Part shown: in pieces, positions 43,033 through 52,144 of the stretch
Numbering within the stretch: position 1 is the first letter of the stretch
Layout of the letters: each line of letters opens with the position of its first letter
NCBI RefSeq assembly: GCF_014646515.1
Contig: NZ_BMNK01000001.1
Coordinates: 538,745-602,744 of the forward strand
DNA: 64,000 bases
Direction: 5' to 3'
DNA from: Nonomuraea glycinis
GTDB taxonomy: Bacteria > Actinomycetota > Actinomycetes > Streptosporangiales > Streptosporangiaceae
Position numbers and translations under genes: made by a program
Notes under the pieces: model-generated
What the model was told of the DNA's origin: nothing
What the model saw: the letters and a program-made list of their open reading frames with translations, nothing else
The model's database searches: none

Positions 43033-44244
43033 TCACGTGAGACCTGCCCGGCCCGCCGGGCGGAGCAGGAAGGCGCTGTCCGCGGTCTCGGGGACCCGCA
43101 CCACGAGCCCGGTCTCGGCCAGGATCGCCGCGATCAGGTCCCGATCGCCGGCCCACTCCAGCGCGAGGTCGTCGACCAGGTCGCCACGGGCGTCGAAGCA
43201 GGACGTGTGCGCCTGGGTGGTCCAGAAGAGCGCCCTGGGCGGCTCCCCGGCCGGGGTCAGGTCGTGGACCGTCTGCCAGCCGCCGGAGGAGGTCGGCCAG
43301 AGGTCGGGCTCGGCGACGTAGCCGCGCGCGACCAGCCGGCCGAACACGCCGACGATCCGGCACAGATCCGAGGCCCGGTCCGTGGCCAGGCAGGTCACGA
43401 CCCCTTCCTCCGCCTTGGCCAGGCCGTGGACCGCCGCGAAGAGCGCGTCCATCGCGGCGTCCGCCTGCTCGCTCAGCTCGTCGGCGTCCATCTCCAGCAG
43501 CGCGTCATGGTCGGCACGCCGCTCGGCCTGCCCGGGAACGGAGAGCACCAGCCCCTCCCAGGCGAACAGCGACTGGATCCGCGAGGAGAGCCCGCCCCGC
43601 CAGGCGAGGGCGACATCCTTCACCAGCGCGCCGTCGGGCGTGAAGTGGTCCCCCACGGCCGGGCTCAGCAGCCCGCTGGTCCCGGTGTCGGCGGCGAACC
43701 GCTCGGCGTCGACGATCTGCCAGCCTTCGTCCGCCAACCGGCCGAGCGCCCGCTCGAACCGGTCGCGGTCGGCGCGCCGCTCGGTGATCCGGCGGACCAG
43801 CACCATGGGCCACCAGGCCTCGGCGTCGCCGAAGGCGCCCGGATCCAGCGCCTTCAGCTCTTCGACGGTCGCGGATCCGAGCCGCAGGAGGAACTCCACG
43901 AAGTGGCCCAGGGAGCTGTTGACCTGCTCGGCGTGCGGCTCGTCGTCGAAGGTGAGCAGTCCCACGGCGCCGCTGCGGGGGTCGAGGAAGTAGCGCATGC
44001 CCGCGTCCCCCGGCGTCCCACCGAGCACCAGGACGGCGCCCGCCCGGAACTCCACCAGCGAGCCCACCGCCGGCTCACCGGTGACCAGGGTGGTGAACGC
44101 CGGGTCCACCCGTACCGGCAGCCCGACCTGGCACAGAAGGTGTGTGTCCGCCGCCGAGACGCCCGTGCCGTGGAGCCGCGCCGGGTCCATCAGCAGGAGG
44201 CCGTCGTCGCCGAACGCTTCGACCAGCTCTTCGTGCGTAACCAC
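43033..44244 (-). CDS. SUKH-4 family immunity-type protein
   Basis: The 403-residue product starts at GTG 44244 (MVTHEELVEAFGDDGLLLMDPARLHG), preceded by GAGGTG. The first 170 residues have the SUKH-4 pattern, including RFLDPRSGAV-type YFLDPRSGAVGLLTFDDEP and HFVEFLLRLG. The remainder is a large second region of mixed composition. SUKH proteins neutralise polymorphic toxins by direct binding. No toxin gene is adjacent, so it is either an orphan immunity gene or has another role. Confidence 0.78.
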   Translation of the reverse strand: MVTHEELVEAFGDDGLLLMDPARLHGTGVSAADTHLLCQVGLPVRVDPAFTTLVTGEPAVGSLVEFRAGAVLVLGGTPGDAGMRYFLDPRSGAVGLLTFDDEPHAEQVNSSLGHFVEFLLRLGSATVEELKALDPGAFGDAEAWWPMVLVRRITERRADRDRFERALGRLADEGWQIVDAERFAADTGTSGLLSPAVGDHFTPDGALVKDVALAWRGGLSSRIQSLFAWEGLVLSVPGQAERRADHDALLEMDADELSEQADAAMDALFAAVHGLAKAEEGVVTCLATDRASDLCRIVGVFGRLVARGYVAEPDLWPTSSGGWQTVHDLTPAGEPPRALFWTTQAHTSCFDARGDLVDDLALEWAGDRDLIAAILAETGLVVRVPETADSAFLLRPAGRAGLT

Positions 44245-44446
44245 GATCCGGCACCTCGTCGTTGTGGACGATCGCGGCATGCGACGTCAGGCTCGGAGAT
44301 CAAGTTGCCGCAAGCGTAGTCGGTGTCTCACCGCCGCCCACCCTCATCGATCACACTTGTTGATCAACCGGCCCGGGGGCTCCGACGGCCGTCGAGTCGG
44401 CAGGCCGATGTCATGCGGTCGCGGCTTCGCTCCTAAGATCCAGGGT

Positions 44447-45067
44447 GTGGCCAGGTACTTCGATGTGCATCAGGACAATCCGCAGCCCCGGCTGATCAGC
44501 CAGGTGGTCGACCTCTTGCGGGCGGACGGGCTGATCGCGTACCCGACGGACTCGTGCTACGCCCTGGGGTGCCGGCTGGGCAACAGGGACGGGATCGATC
44601 GGATCAGAGAGATCCGGGGCCTCGGCAGCAACCATCACTTCACCCTGATGTGTGGGGACTTCGCTCAGTTCGGCCAGTTCGTGCATCTGAGCAATGCGCT
44701 GTTCCGCTCGGTCAAGGCGGCGACTCCCGGCGGATACACGTTCATCCTGCCCGCGACCAAAGAGGTGCCGCGGCGGTTGATGCATCCCCGGAAGAAGACG
44801 GTCGGCGTCCGGATCCCCGATCACGTCGTCACCCAGGCGCTGCTGGCCGAGCTCGGTGAGCCGCTGCTGTCGAGCACCCTGCTGCTGCCCGACGAGGCTG
44901 AGCCCCTGACGCAGGGGTGGGAGATCAAGGAGCGGCTCGATCACGTGGTGGACGCGGTCATCGACTCCGGTGAGTGCGGCGCCACCCCGACGACGGTGGT
45001 CGACTTCTCCCAGGGTGAGCCCGAGATCCTCCGCCGAGGCACCGGTGATCCTTCTCTCTTCGAGTAG
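44447..45067 (+). CDS. L-threonylcarbamoyladenylate synthase family (YrdC/Sua5-like) protein
   Basis: The 206-residue product starts at GTG 44447 (MARYFDVHQDNPQPRLI). Features include GLIAYPTDSCYALGCRL, the KR-like basic entry IREIRGLGSNHHFTLMC, the PGGYTFILPATKEVPRRLMHPRKKTVGVRIPDH block and the late TTVVDFS. The length matches the YciO branch rather than full-length Sua5. The family forms or binds threonylcarbamoyl-AMP for the tRNA t6A modification; the YciO branch is less certain in that role. The 200 bases upstream contain no gene. Confidence 0.9.
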   Translation: MARYFDVHQDNPQPRLISQVVDLLRADGLIAYPTDSCYALGCRLGNRDGIDRIREIRGLGSNHHFTLMCGDFAQFGQFVHLSNALFRSVKAATPGGYTFILPATKEVPRRLMHPRKKTVGVRIPDHVVTQALLAELGEPLLSSTLLLPDEAEPLTQGWEIKERLDHVVDAVIDSGECGATPTTVVDFSQGEPEILRRGTGDPSLFE

Positions 45068-45141
45068 GCCCCGGACAGAGACGACCGCCCTGCCGCCTCG
45101 GCCTGGCTGCGCCAGTCGCGGACGGGGGCCGCGACCTGCGG

Positions 45142-45675
45142 TCAGCGAAGCCGGGCGGCGATGGCCCGCGCGCACTCCAGCGACTCGGTGTGCGTCGTGT
45201 CCACCTCCAGGTCGTAGGTCACGCCTCGGTGGACCAGCTCCGCCTGGGACGCGGCCATCCCGGCGATCCGATCGCCCCGGGCGATCTCGCGGCCCTCGGC
45301 GACCGCGGCCTCGCATCTCACGCCGACCCACACGACGTGCAGCCCATCGAGGGCCCGCTGCCAGGGCTGCTGGGACCCCGCCCCGCCCAGAAAGACCTCG
45401 TCGACGATGATGCGGGCGCCGGCCCGGGCCATCGCGGCGACGCCCTCGATCCACGCCGCCTGCATCGCCATGAACTCCGGCCCGACGCTCACGGTGCCGT
45501 CCGGGGCGAACTCGATCCCCGCCGCCGAGCTGTGCATCGCCGCCGGCATGGCCTCGATCATGGTGTCCGTCCCTAAGGCCAGCCACGGATCCGGCAGGAC
45601 CGCCTGCAGACACCGGACCAGGCCGGACTTCCCCGAGCTGGAACCACCATTGAGAACGATCACCTGGGACATCAC
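45142..45675 (-). CDS. chloramphenicol phosphotransferase (CPT)-like protein
   Basis: The 177-residue product has the P-loop [20 protein letters not shown] at its start. It then has [26 protein letters not shown] and [35 protein letters not shown], all characteristic of CPT-type kinases, which phosphorylate the C3 hydroxyl of chloramphenicol in producers. Many homologs have unknown natural substrates, so resistance is only one possibility. Confidence 0.88.
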   Translation of the reverse strand: MMSQVIVLNGGSSSGKSGLVRCLQAVLPDPWLALGTDTMIEAMPAAMHSSAAGIEFAPDGTVSVGPEFMAMQAAWIEGVAAMARAGARIIVDEVFLGGAGSQQPWQRALDGLHVVWVGVRCEAAVAEGREIARGDRIAGMAASQAELVHRGVTYDLEVDTTHTESLECARAIAARLR

Positions 45676-45916
45676 CGCGCCACCCTAGGCGATCCCGGCC
45701 GTCCTCATCGTCCTCCTCCCCACCCCAGGACACCCGTTCCGCCCGTACGGCGATCGCGCGAGCCTGTGCGCGGAACTCCGGCAGCCGCCGCGCCACCTCG
45801 GCCCGCTCGGGGCCGGTCAGTGCGAGCACCCGGTCGGCGAGCTCTCCGGTCCTGCGCGCGCTGATGAGATCGCGTACGTCCTGCCCGGCTCCATCGCGGG
45901 AGATCGCGTTCGTCAT
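45676..45916 (-). pseudogene. N-terminal remnant of an unidentified (possibly DUF6493-like) gene
   Basis: From ATG 45916, about 60 residues look coding (DVRDLISARRTGELADRVLALTG, then PERAEVARRLPEFRAQARAI). They resemble the opening helical repeats of long DUF6493-type proteins. The sequence then turns into low-quality shadow of the phosphotransferase gene, so the rest of the protein is missing. It looks like a truncated gene left beside CPT. Confidence 0.4.
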
Positions 45917-45946
45917 GCGCCGCAGACTAGAGATCGACTCCGACAA

Positions 45947-46225
45947 TCAGCTGAGCCGCCGCAGCAGGTGGAAGGTCACCTCTTCGCCCGCCCGGTTCTT
46001 CCCGATGAGCTTGCACAGCGCCGCCCTGATGGGCAGCCAGTGCGGGCCGCCGCCCGACGGCATGAGGGTGGCGTTGAACGGATGGCCGTCGATCGTACCG
46101 GCGACCTTCACCGCCGCCCTCGTCCCGAGATACTCGGCGGAGCCCGGCACGGTCACGAAGGTGGCGAAGGCCCCGTCCTTCTCGATGGGCGCGGTGAAGG
46201 TGAGATCGATCGGCTGGGTGGGCAT
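45947..46225 (-). CDS. DUF1905 domain-containing protein
   Basis: The 92-residue beta-rich protein has LTFTAPIEKDGAFATFVTVPGS, HPFNATLMPSGGGPHWLPI and IGKNRAGEEVTFHL, the DUF1905 pattern. The function is unknown; relatives are often fused to or near stress-related genes. It is followed downstream by the gene remnant at 45676-45916. Confidence 0.9.
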   Translation of the reverse strand: MPTQPIDLTFTAPIEKDGAFATFVTVPGSAEYLGTRAAVKVAGTIDGHPFNATLMPSGGGPHWLPIRAALCKLIGKNRAGEEVTFHLLRRLS

Positions 46226-46237
46226 CGTGGTCTCCTC

Positions 46238-46309
46238 TGGTCGTCCGGTGGTCAGTTGTCGCGCAGGACCGCGTGGTCGTTCGGTGGTCAGTTGTCGCGC
46301 AGGATCGCG
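46238..46309. repeat. 36-bp tandem duplication covering the 3' end of the alpha/beta hydrolase gene
   Basis: Units 46238-46273 and 46274-46309 match at 34 of 36 positions. Both contain the sequence of the hydrolase stop codon and its last codons (reverse strand ATCCTGCGCGACAACTGA). Confidence 0.8.
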
Positions 46310-47115
46310 CGCAGCCGGGTGACGAACCGCTCGGGGTCGTCAGCGAAGCCGGTGTGGTCACCGGGGAACAGCGTCGGCTCGATGCCGAGCGCCGCGCCGA
46401 GCGCGGTCGACGTACGGTCGCAGAGCTGGCCGGTGGACTCCTCGCCGATGCCGATCACGATGCGGGTCGGCACCTCGCGCAGAGCCGTCAGGTCGGGCTT
46501 CCAGCCGATGGTCGGGCGCAGTTCGTGGGCGAACCAGCGGCGCTCGTCCGCCACCTGCTGGGGGTCGCGCTCCCCGCCGAACGTCTGCTCGATCATCCCC
46601 TCCGGCAGAAAAATGTCGGACAGGGCCATGAACCGCTTCCAGGCCCCGACGACGTCACCGGCGAAGTAGGTGGCGATCATGTCGTCGGCCGCGGCGTGCA
46701 GCCGCTCGCGGTCGTCCAGCAGGGCGTAGGCCGGGTGCTCGTGCGCGACCACGGTGTGCACCTGCTCGGGGTGGGCCTGGGTGAGCGCCAGCGCGCTGAC
46801 CGCGCCGCCGCTGGAGCCGAAGACGGCGGCAGGACCGGCGTCCAGGTGGGTCAGGAGCCGGGAGAGGTCGTCGGCGCGCAGCTCAGGGGTCGAGTCCTGG
46901 TCCGGGTCGGCGACGGGGCTGCGGTTGATGCCCCGCGGATCGGTGGTGAGCACGGTGTGGTCGGTGGCGAGCAGGTCGGCCGCCGGCGCGAAGGCGTCGG
47001 CGCCCATCGGCGCGCCGACGAGCACCACGAGCGGGCCCGCGCCGCGCACCTCGTAGTGCAGGCGCGCGCCAGGGACCTCCAGCGTCGCGGAGATGGCGGG
47101 GATCGTCGGGCTCAT
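46288..47115 (-). CDS. alpha/beta hydrolase
   Basis: The 275-residue product starts at ATG 47115 (MSPTIPAISATLEVPGARLHYEVRG) with AGGAGG upstream. It has LVVLVGAPMGAD (oxyanion strand), DPRGINRSP, nucleophile elbow VFGSSGGAVSA (G-x-S-x-G), and a late His in FPGDHTGFADDP. Substrate unknown. It diverges from the ECF sigma factor gene with only 72 bases between starts, so the two are likely co-regulated. Confidence 0.9.
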   Translation of the reverse strand: MSPTIPAISATLEVPGARLHYEVRGAGPLVVLVGAPMGADAFAPAADLLATDHTVLTTDPRGINRSPVADPDQDSTPELRADDLSRLLTHLDAGPAAVFGSSGGAVSALALTQAHPEQVHTVVAHEHPAYALLDDRERLHAAADDMIATYFAGDVVGAWKRFMALSDIFLPEGMIEQTFGGERDPQQVADERRWFAHELRPTIGWKPDLTALREVPTRIVIGIGEESTGQLCDRTSTALGAALGIEPTLFPGDHTGFADDPERFVTRLRAILRDN

Positions 47116-47187
47116 CTGGGCCTCCTGGCAGGCGATATTCGGTCCGGTCGCAGTAGGGACTCCCCACGGAGGGCAGAATCGTCGCTC

Positions 47188-48207
47188 ATGGAGGAGAATT
47201 CTGCGACGCGGGACCTGACGCTGGCACGCGACGGGGACGACACGGCCTTCACCCGCCTGGTGGAGCCGCTGCGCGGGGAGCTGCACGCGCACTGCTACCG
47301 CATGCTCGGCTCCACCCACGACGCCGACGACGCCCTGCAGGACGCCCTGCTGCGGGCGTGGCGGGGACTCGCCCGTTTCGAGGGCCGCAGCTCGCTGCGC
47401 TCCTGGCTCTACACCGTGGCCACCCGCACCTGCCTGGACCTCGTCGCGGCGCGCGGCAGGCGGGCGCTGCCCGTCGACCTCGGCCCGGCCAGCGACCACC
47501 CCGTGATCGACGACGCCCCGCTGTCCGACGTCGCCTGGCTGGGCCCCTATCCCGACAAGGCCCTGACCGGCGGCCAGGCCGGCCCGGCCGCGCGTTACGA
47601 GCAGCGCGAGGCCGTCGAGCTCGCCTTCGTCGCCGCCCTCCAGCACCTGCCGGGCAACCAGCGGGCGGCGCTGCTGCTGTTCGAGGTGCTCGGCTTCTCC
47701 GCCGCCGAGATCGCCGCGATGATGGACACCTCCGTCACCTCGGTGAACTCCGCCCTCGCGCGTGCCCGCCGCGTCGTCGCGGAGAAGGTCCCTTCCCGTA
47801 CGCAGCAGCAGACGTTGCGCAAGATCGGCGACGCGCGCCTGCGGGAGATCGTCACCGGCTACTCCACCGCGCTCGAACGCGACGACGCCGACGCGCTCAT
47901 CGCCCTGCTGACCGAGGACGTCACCTGGTCGATGCCGCCGCTGCCGCACTGGTACCGCGGCCTGGCGACCGTAACCGACTTCGCGGTACGGGTCCCGCTG
48001 ACGGGCTGCGGCTCCTGGCGGCACCTGGAGACCGGCGCGAACGGCCAGCCCGCCCTGGGCTGCTACCTCTGGAACGACGCCGCCGGCGCCTACCTCGCCT
48101 GGTCGGTCAACGTGTTCACGCTGCGTGGGGCGTACATCTGCGAGATCACCTCGTTCATCGGCCCCGAGCACTTCACCGCCATCGGTCTGCCCGCCTCGCT
48201 GCCCTGA
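47188..48207 (+). CDS. ECF RNA polymerase sigma factor with C-terminal SnoaL-like domain
   Basis: The 339-residue product starts at ATG 47188. Region 2 is DTAFTRLVEPLRGELHAHCYRMLG with HDADDALQDALLRAWRG, and region 4 is HLPGNQRAALLLFEVLGFSAAEIAAMMDTSVTSVNSALARAR. The last 130 residues (YSTALERDDADALIALLTEDVTWSMPP) form a SnoaL/NTF2-like fold, as in ECF groups that need no separate anti-sigma factor and use this domain for control. It probably directs transcription of a small regulon that may include the divergent hydrolase. Confidence 0.93.
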   Translation: MEENSATRDLTLARDGDDTAFTRLVEPLRGELHAHCYRMLGSTHDADDALQDALLRAWRGLARFEGRSSLRSWLYTVATRTCLDLVAARGRRALPVDLGPASDHPVIDDAPLSDVAWLGPYPDKALTGGQAGPAARYEQREAVELAFVAALQHLPGNQRAALLLFEVLGFSAAEIAAMMDTSVTSVNSALARARRVVAEKVPSRTQQQTLRKIGDARLREIVTGYSTALERDDADALIALLTEDVTWSMPPLPHWYRGLATVTDFAVRVPLTGCGSWRHLETGANGQPALGCYLWNDAAGAYLAWSVNVFTLRGAYICEITSFIGPEHFTAIGLPASLP

Positions 48208-48217
48208 GGCGGCTCGA

Positions 48218-51200
48218 TCAGGGTCGTGGCGTGCAGGCGGGCTGTCTGTCGCCCTGCGGCAGGAATCTGTCCCACTCCTCGGTGGTGAGTTCCCGTCCCG
48301 CGACGGCGCAGGCCTGCCGGATCAGGGCTTCGGGGGCGACGGGCCAGCGGCGCACCGACCGGTCCGCGGTGAGAGCCATGACGCTGGAACCATCGGCGGT
48401 GAAGACGATCTGATCGGGGTCGGTCTCCGGGGGGAGCAGCGGCTCGCCGAGGGGTTCGAGGGTCTGCGTGTCCCACAGGCGGAGCGGACTCTCGGTGATC
48501 AGCAGAGTGCCGTCCGGACTGAGGGTGGCTTTGCCGTTGCCGGTGGTCAGGCTGCGCCGTACCGCGCAGGACGCCGGATCAACGAAGCTGATGGTCTCGC
48601 TGTCAGGGGCGCTGACCACGAGCGTCCGCCCGTCGGGGGTGAACTGGACGCTGCCGGAGAGCAGGGTGTAGTCGTCGACCCGGGTGTCGCATCCTCCCTC
48701 GGGCGCGCCGGAGGCGATCTCCCACGTGCGGATCTGCCGAGTGCTCAGACTGGCCGCGAGCCGCCCCCCGGTCTCGTCGAGAGCGATCACCGGGTAGGCG
48801 AGGGCGCTGGTGAGGTCCGTCGGCTGGGCGAAGTCCGGCAGCGGGATCGTGGCCACCACGGCGCCGCTGCCGACCTCGTGGACCGTCACGGTGTAGCGGC
48901 CGGTGTTCGCGTCGCGCCGGGCCACCGCGAGGCGGCGGCCGTTCCCGCTGAACGCCGTCTCGGTGCCGAGCTCGTACGGGAAGCGCAGTACGGCGGCGGC
49001 CTGCGCGATGGACCACAGCACGTACGAGCTGCCCACACTGGCCAACAGGTGCGTCCCGGTGGGGGAGATCCGCAGGCCGCTTACCTCGCTCAGGCCGGGA
49101 ATGGGCAGATCCTTCCCGTCGCGCAGGTCGCGACGCCGCACCTGGCGGCTGTCATCGGCATAGACCAGCGTCACACCGTCGCTGCTCAGCGCGGATGGCT
49201 TCTTTCGCGGAGCGGTGGGCACGTCGGCGGGGCGCAGCGCGGCCGCGACGTCCCACACGACGGCCGCACCTCCGATGCCGACCCCTGCGAGGCGGCGTCC
49301 CGAGGGGTCGAAGGTCACCGTGTAGATCGTCGACGGCTCCCCGGGCAGGGAGACCAACCGTGGTTCCGGCGCGGTCAGGTCGATCAGGCGGACGTCGTCT
49401 CCTGCCAGGGCGACGTGCCGGCCATCGGGTGAGACGGCCGCTGACCAGGCGTCGGCCTCTCCCGAGGCGATGACGTCGCCGGTCATGAGGTCGGTGACCT
49501 GGACGGGGGATCCTCGCACCACCGCCACCTTGTCGCCGGAGCCGAAGATCACCTCCTCTCCGCGCTTCGTCCAGCGCACTCGTACGGTGCGCGCGTCCAG
49601 CAGCGTCTGCCGGCCGGTGCTGTCACGGGAGTCGGCGGCGACCAGGAAGCGACCGGAAGGGCTGAAGGAGAGCCGAGGGTCCTGCCCGGGTGCGTGCCGG
49701 GCTCGGCCGGTGACGGTGCCGTCCTTGGTCGCGACCAGGATCACGGTGCCGTTCGCCGTCCACACGGCGAACCGGCCGCCGTCGGAGGACACCGCCGCGG
49801 CGACCGCCCGGCCCGGGAGCCCGGCCCGCCAGCGGCGTTCGCCGGTCGTCGCGTCGTAGCCCGCCAGGCTCGTCAGATCCCTTCCGGTCGCCATGACCAC
49901 GCGGTCACCGGCCAACTCGGCGAAGCCGTACTGGGTGGCGACCTTCATCTTCACCGCCCGAGATGAGCGCAGATCCCACACCACGGGCCGCTCGGACGGG
50001 TCCTTGCCGAAGGCCCGTTCGCTACGGCGGTCCACCTCGAACAGCGTGCCCGCACGCCTGCCCAGCTCCCCGCCGGACACCAGGTCGAGGAGCACGACTC
50101 CGCCGCCGGCGGAGGACACGGCGGCGATGTGATGATCAGCGGTCACGTCCAGCGGCGCCTGGGCGGTCCGCACCACGCGAGCGGGGTCGCCGGCCAGGTC
50201 CCACAGCAGCACCTGGCCGTCGAGGTCCTCCGCGACCAGATGGCGGCCGTCCGGTCCGAAGATCAATCGCTTGACGTTCTGCACCCGCTCGAAGGGGCTG
50301 CGCAGAATGCGGGCGTCGCCACCGGCGAGCTCCCACACGTAGACACGTCCGTCGGCGGGCGCGCCGGCGTCTCCCCCTTCGCTGTATCTGCTGGCCGCCA
50401 TCCTGCGCCCGTCCGGGCTGATCGCCAGCGTCAGCAGGTGGAAGGGAACAGGGTCACCGGGCCGGATGCGCGGGAAACCCACGACCCCCCGCATCGCCTC
50501 GTGCACGACCGTGACGAGACTGCTGCGGGCGGCGGCGGTCCGCGCCGTCCGCCAGGCGTGTACGGCCAGCAGCAGAGCCCGGTCCAGATTGCCCTCCCGG
50601 TCGGCGAGCGCCTGGCTGGCCAGATAGCGCGAGGTCGCCTGGCGCAGGTTGGCCAGGGCCTCTTCGGCGCGCAGGCCGGCGATCACCGCCGCCACCGCCG
50701 TGGAGGCGGCGAGCACGGCCAGCGCGATCACCGCCGCGGCGCTCACCTGGCGGGTCCTGCGATGCTGCCGGACGTCCTCGCCGTACAGCTCGTCCGGCTG
50801 CTTGCCGTGCAGCGGCGCGGCCAGTTGCACGACGCTTCTGTGGAAGTCGTCGTTACGCAGGACGCGCTGATCTTCCGCGTGCGCCCAGCGCAGGTCGACG
50901 TAGAGCGGCCGATGACGGTGGACGCCGCGCAGCACGGCGGGAAGCGCGGTGGAGCGTTCCATGTCGAAGCCGCGGGCAGAGGCGTCCCAGACGAGATCGC
51001 CGCCGGTCAGCACCAGCCGCAAGCTGTCCACGCTCTTGTGCCTCAACCAGTAGTCGATCTCCTGGGGGACCCAGGACGATCTGACGGCCGAGGGCGAGAG
51101 GAACACGATAAGGCAGCGGGAAGCGGCCAGCGCATCCTCGATCGCCGGATCGAGGGCCGAATTCGCCGCCAGGCTCGACGCGTCACGGAAGACCCGTAAG

Positions 51201-51328
51201 GCTCGCAGCCGATACCAGGGCCGCGCCAGCCGGTGCAGGGCGTCGCGCACGGCCGCCACCAGGGGGGCATCCGGCTCCCACGCGTAGGACAGGAAGGCGT
51301 CGTACCGGCTCTCCTCAGATCCCCGCAC
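48218..51328 (-). CDS. TIR domain - transmembrane helix - WD40 repeat protein
   Basis: The 1036-residue product starts at GTG 51328 behind CGGAGGCG, overlapping the end of the upstream gene by 14 bases. Residues 9-150 are a TIR domain (YDAFLSYAWEPD, LIVFLSPSAVRSSWVPQEIDYWL). Glu90 sits four residues after the conserved Trp, the position of the NADase catalytic glutamate. One transmembrane helix spans about 195-219. A coiled stretch and then many WD40-type blades follow (LTLAISPDGRRMAAS, VSPDGRHVALAGDD, FTADGSSVMALT). The TIR domain would be cytoplasmic or extracellular depending on topology; the charge pattern favours an N-terminal cytoplasmic TIR. It resembles sensor-effector proteins of defence or programmed-cell-death systems. 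Confidence 0.88.
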   Translation of the reverse strand: MRGSEESRYDAFLSYAWEPDAPLVAAVRDALHRLARPWYRLRALRVFRDASSLAANSALDPAIEDALAASRCLIVFLSPSAVRSSWVPQEIDYWLRHKSVDSLRLVLTGGDLVWDASARGFDMERSTALPAVLRGVHRHRPLYVDLRWAHAEDQRVLRNDDFHRSVVQLAAPLHGKQPDELYGEDVRQHRRTRQVSAAAVIALAVLAASTAVAAVIAGLRAEEALANLRQATSRYLASQALADREGNLDRALLLAVHAWRTARTAAARSSLVTVVHEAMRGVVGFPRIRPGDPVPFHLLTLAISPDGRRMAASRYSEGGDAGAPADGRVYVWELAGGDARILRSPFERVQNVKRLIFGPDGRHLVAEDLDGQVLLWDLAGDPARVVRTAQAPLDVTADHHIAAVSSAGGGVVLLDLVSGGELGRRAGTLFEVDRRSERAFGKDPSERPVVWDLRSSRAVKMKVATQYGFAELAGDRVVMATGRDLTSLAGYDATTGERRWRAGLPGRAVAAAVSSDGGRFAVWTANGTVILVATKDGTVTGRARHAPGQDPRLSFSPSGRFLVAADSRDSTGRQTLLDARTVRVRWTKRGEEVIFGSGDKVAVVRGSPVQVTDLMTGDVIASGEADAWSAAVSPDGRHVALAGDDVRLIDLTAPEPRLVSLPGEPSTIYTVTFDPSGRRLAGVGIGGAAVVWDVAAALRPADVPTAPRKKPSALSSDGVTLVYADDSRQVRRRDLRDGKDLPIPGLSEVSGLRISPTGTHLLASVGSSYVLWSIAQAAAVLRFPYELGTETAFSGNGRRLAVARRDANTGRYTVTVHEVGSGAVVATIPLPDFAQPTDLTSALAYPVIALDETGGRLAASLSTRQIRTWEIASGAPEGGCDTRVDDYTLLSGSVQFTPDGRTLVVSAPDSETISFVDPASCAVRRSLTTGNGKATLSPDGTLLITESPLRLWDTQTLEPLGEPLLPPETDPDQIVFTADGSSVMALTADRSVRRWPVAPEALIRQACAVAGRELTTEEWDRFLPQGDRQPACTPRP

Positions 51329-51998
51329 TGGCCATCGCCTCCGGTTCCCGAACACCCGCCAGTTTGGCGAACCCCATGGCGTAGCCATGGACGCGCCGCT
51401 GCACCTCCCGCAGCTCCGTGCGGCAGGCGGCGTTCGCCGGCCAGTCCGATTCGGGGGCGTCCGGCTGCGCCTGCTCGAACTCGCGGAGCCGAGGGTGCCA
51501 CTTCGACAGGAACGGGCGGAGCTCCTGGTTGAGCATCGTGATCGCCAGATGCTCGACCGTCCGCCCTCCCGGCGCCGGGACCGACGGTCGGCTGGACTTC
51601 AGGGTGTCGCGGGTGGTGGCGAACAGGCCGTACAGCGACGTCAGCGCCTCGCGGGTCAGGCCCTCGTCATCGTCGAGAGGCTGCGTGGACACCCGGGTCA
51701 CGGTCTCCACGAACAACTGCCAGGCGACGTTGCGGCTCTCGTTGTTGACCACGAACGTCAGCTCGCTCAGCTGCGGAACCGACACCTTCACCTCGGTCAG
51801 CCGGGCCGACCGGTTGTAGATCTGGATCACCAGGATGCCCGCCACCCCGGCCACGGCGCCGGCGGTGACGTAGAGACCGCGGCCACCGATCCTGGTCAAC
51901 TCGAAGATCACCAGGCCGGCCAGTGCGCCGACGACGGCCGCTGCTAACACGCGGACGACCCGCCCCTGGCGAAGAGCGGTCAGCTGAGTCTTCGTCAC
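51315..51998 (-). CDS. two-helix membrane protein encoded with the TIR-WD40 gene
   Basis: The 227-residue product starts at GTG 51998 (MTKTQLTALRQGRVVRVL). Two adjacent membrane helices lie at about 16-60 (AAAVVGALAGLVIFEL, and VTAGAVAGVAGILVIQIY). A soluble C-terminal domain follows with SVPQLSELTFVVNNESRNVAWQLFVETVTRV and a helical end. No known domain is recognised. The tight overlap with the TIR-WD40 gene implies that the two proteins act together, perhaps as a membrane receptor or anchor. Confidence 0.8.
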   Translation of the reverse strand: MTKTQLTALRQGRVVRVLAAAVVGALAGLVIFELTRIGGRGLYVTAGAVAGVAGILVIQIYNRSARLTEVKVSVPQLSELTFVVNNESRNVAWQLFVETVTRVSTQPLDDDEGLTREALTSLYGLFATTRDTLKSSRPSVPAPGGRTVEHLAITMLNQELRPFLSKWHPRLREFEQAQPDAPESDWPANAACRTELREVQRRVHGYAMGFAKLAGVREPEAMASAGI

Positions 51999-52144
51999 GC
52001 CCCGACTTTACCTGCGGCGTACCCGGTTGACAGCTTTTGGAGCGAATGAAGTGATGCGGTTCCGATCCTTCTTGTCGTGGGTAGGGAACGTGTGGATTAG
52101 GCATACGTGACGGAGAGACCCGGCAAGTCCTTCCAGGTGGTCGC

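Noticed and set aside
52000..52144. Operator or small RNA in the intergenic region between the divergent TIR genes
   Set aside because: It probably holds both promoters, but I found no clear dyad, repeat or hairpin to report.
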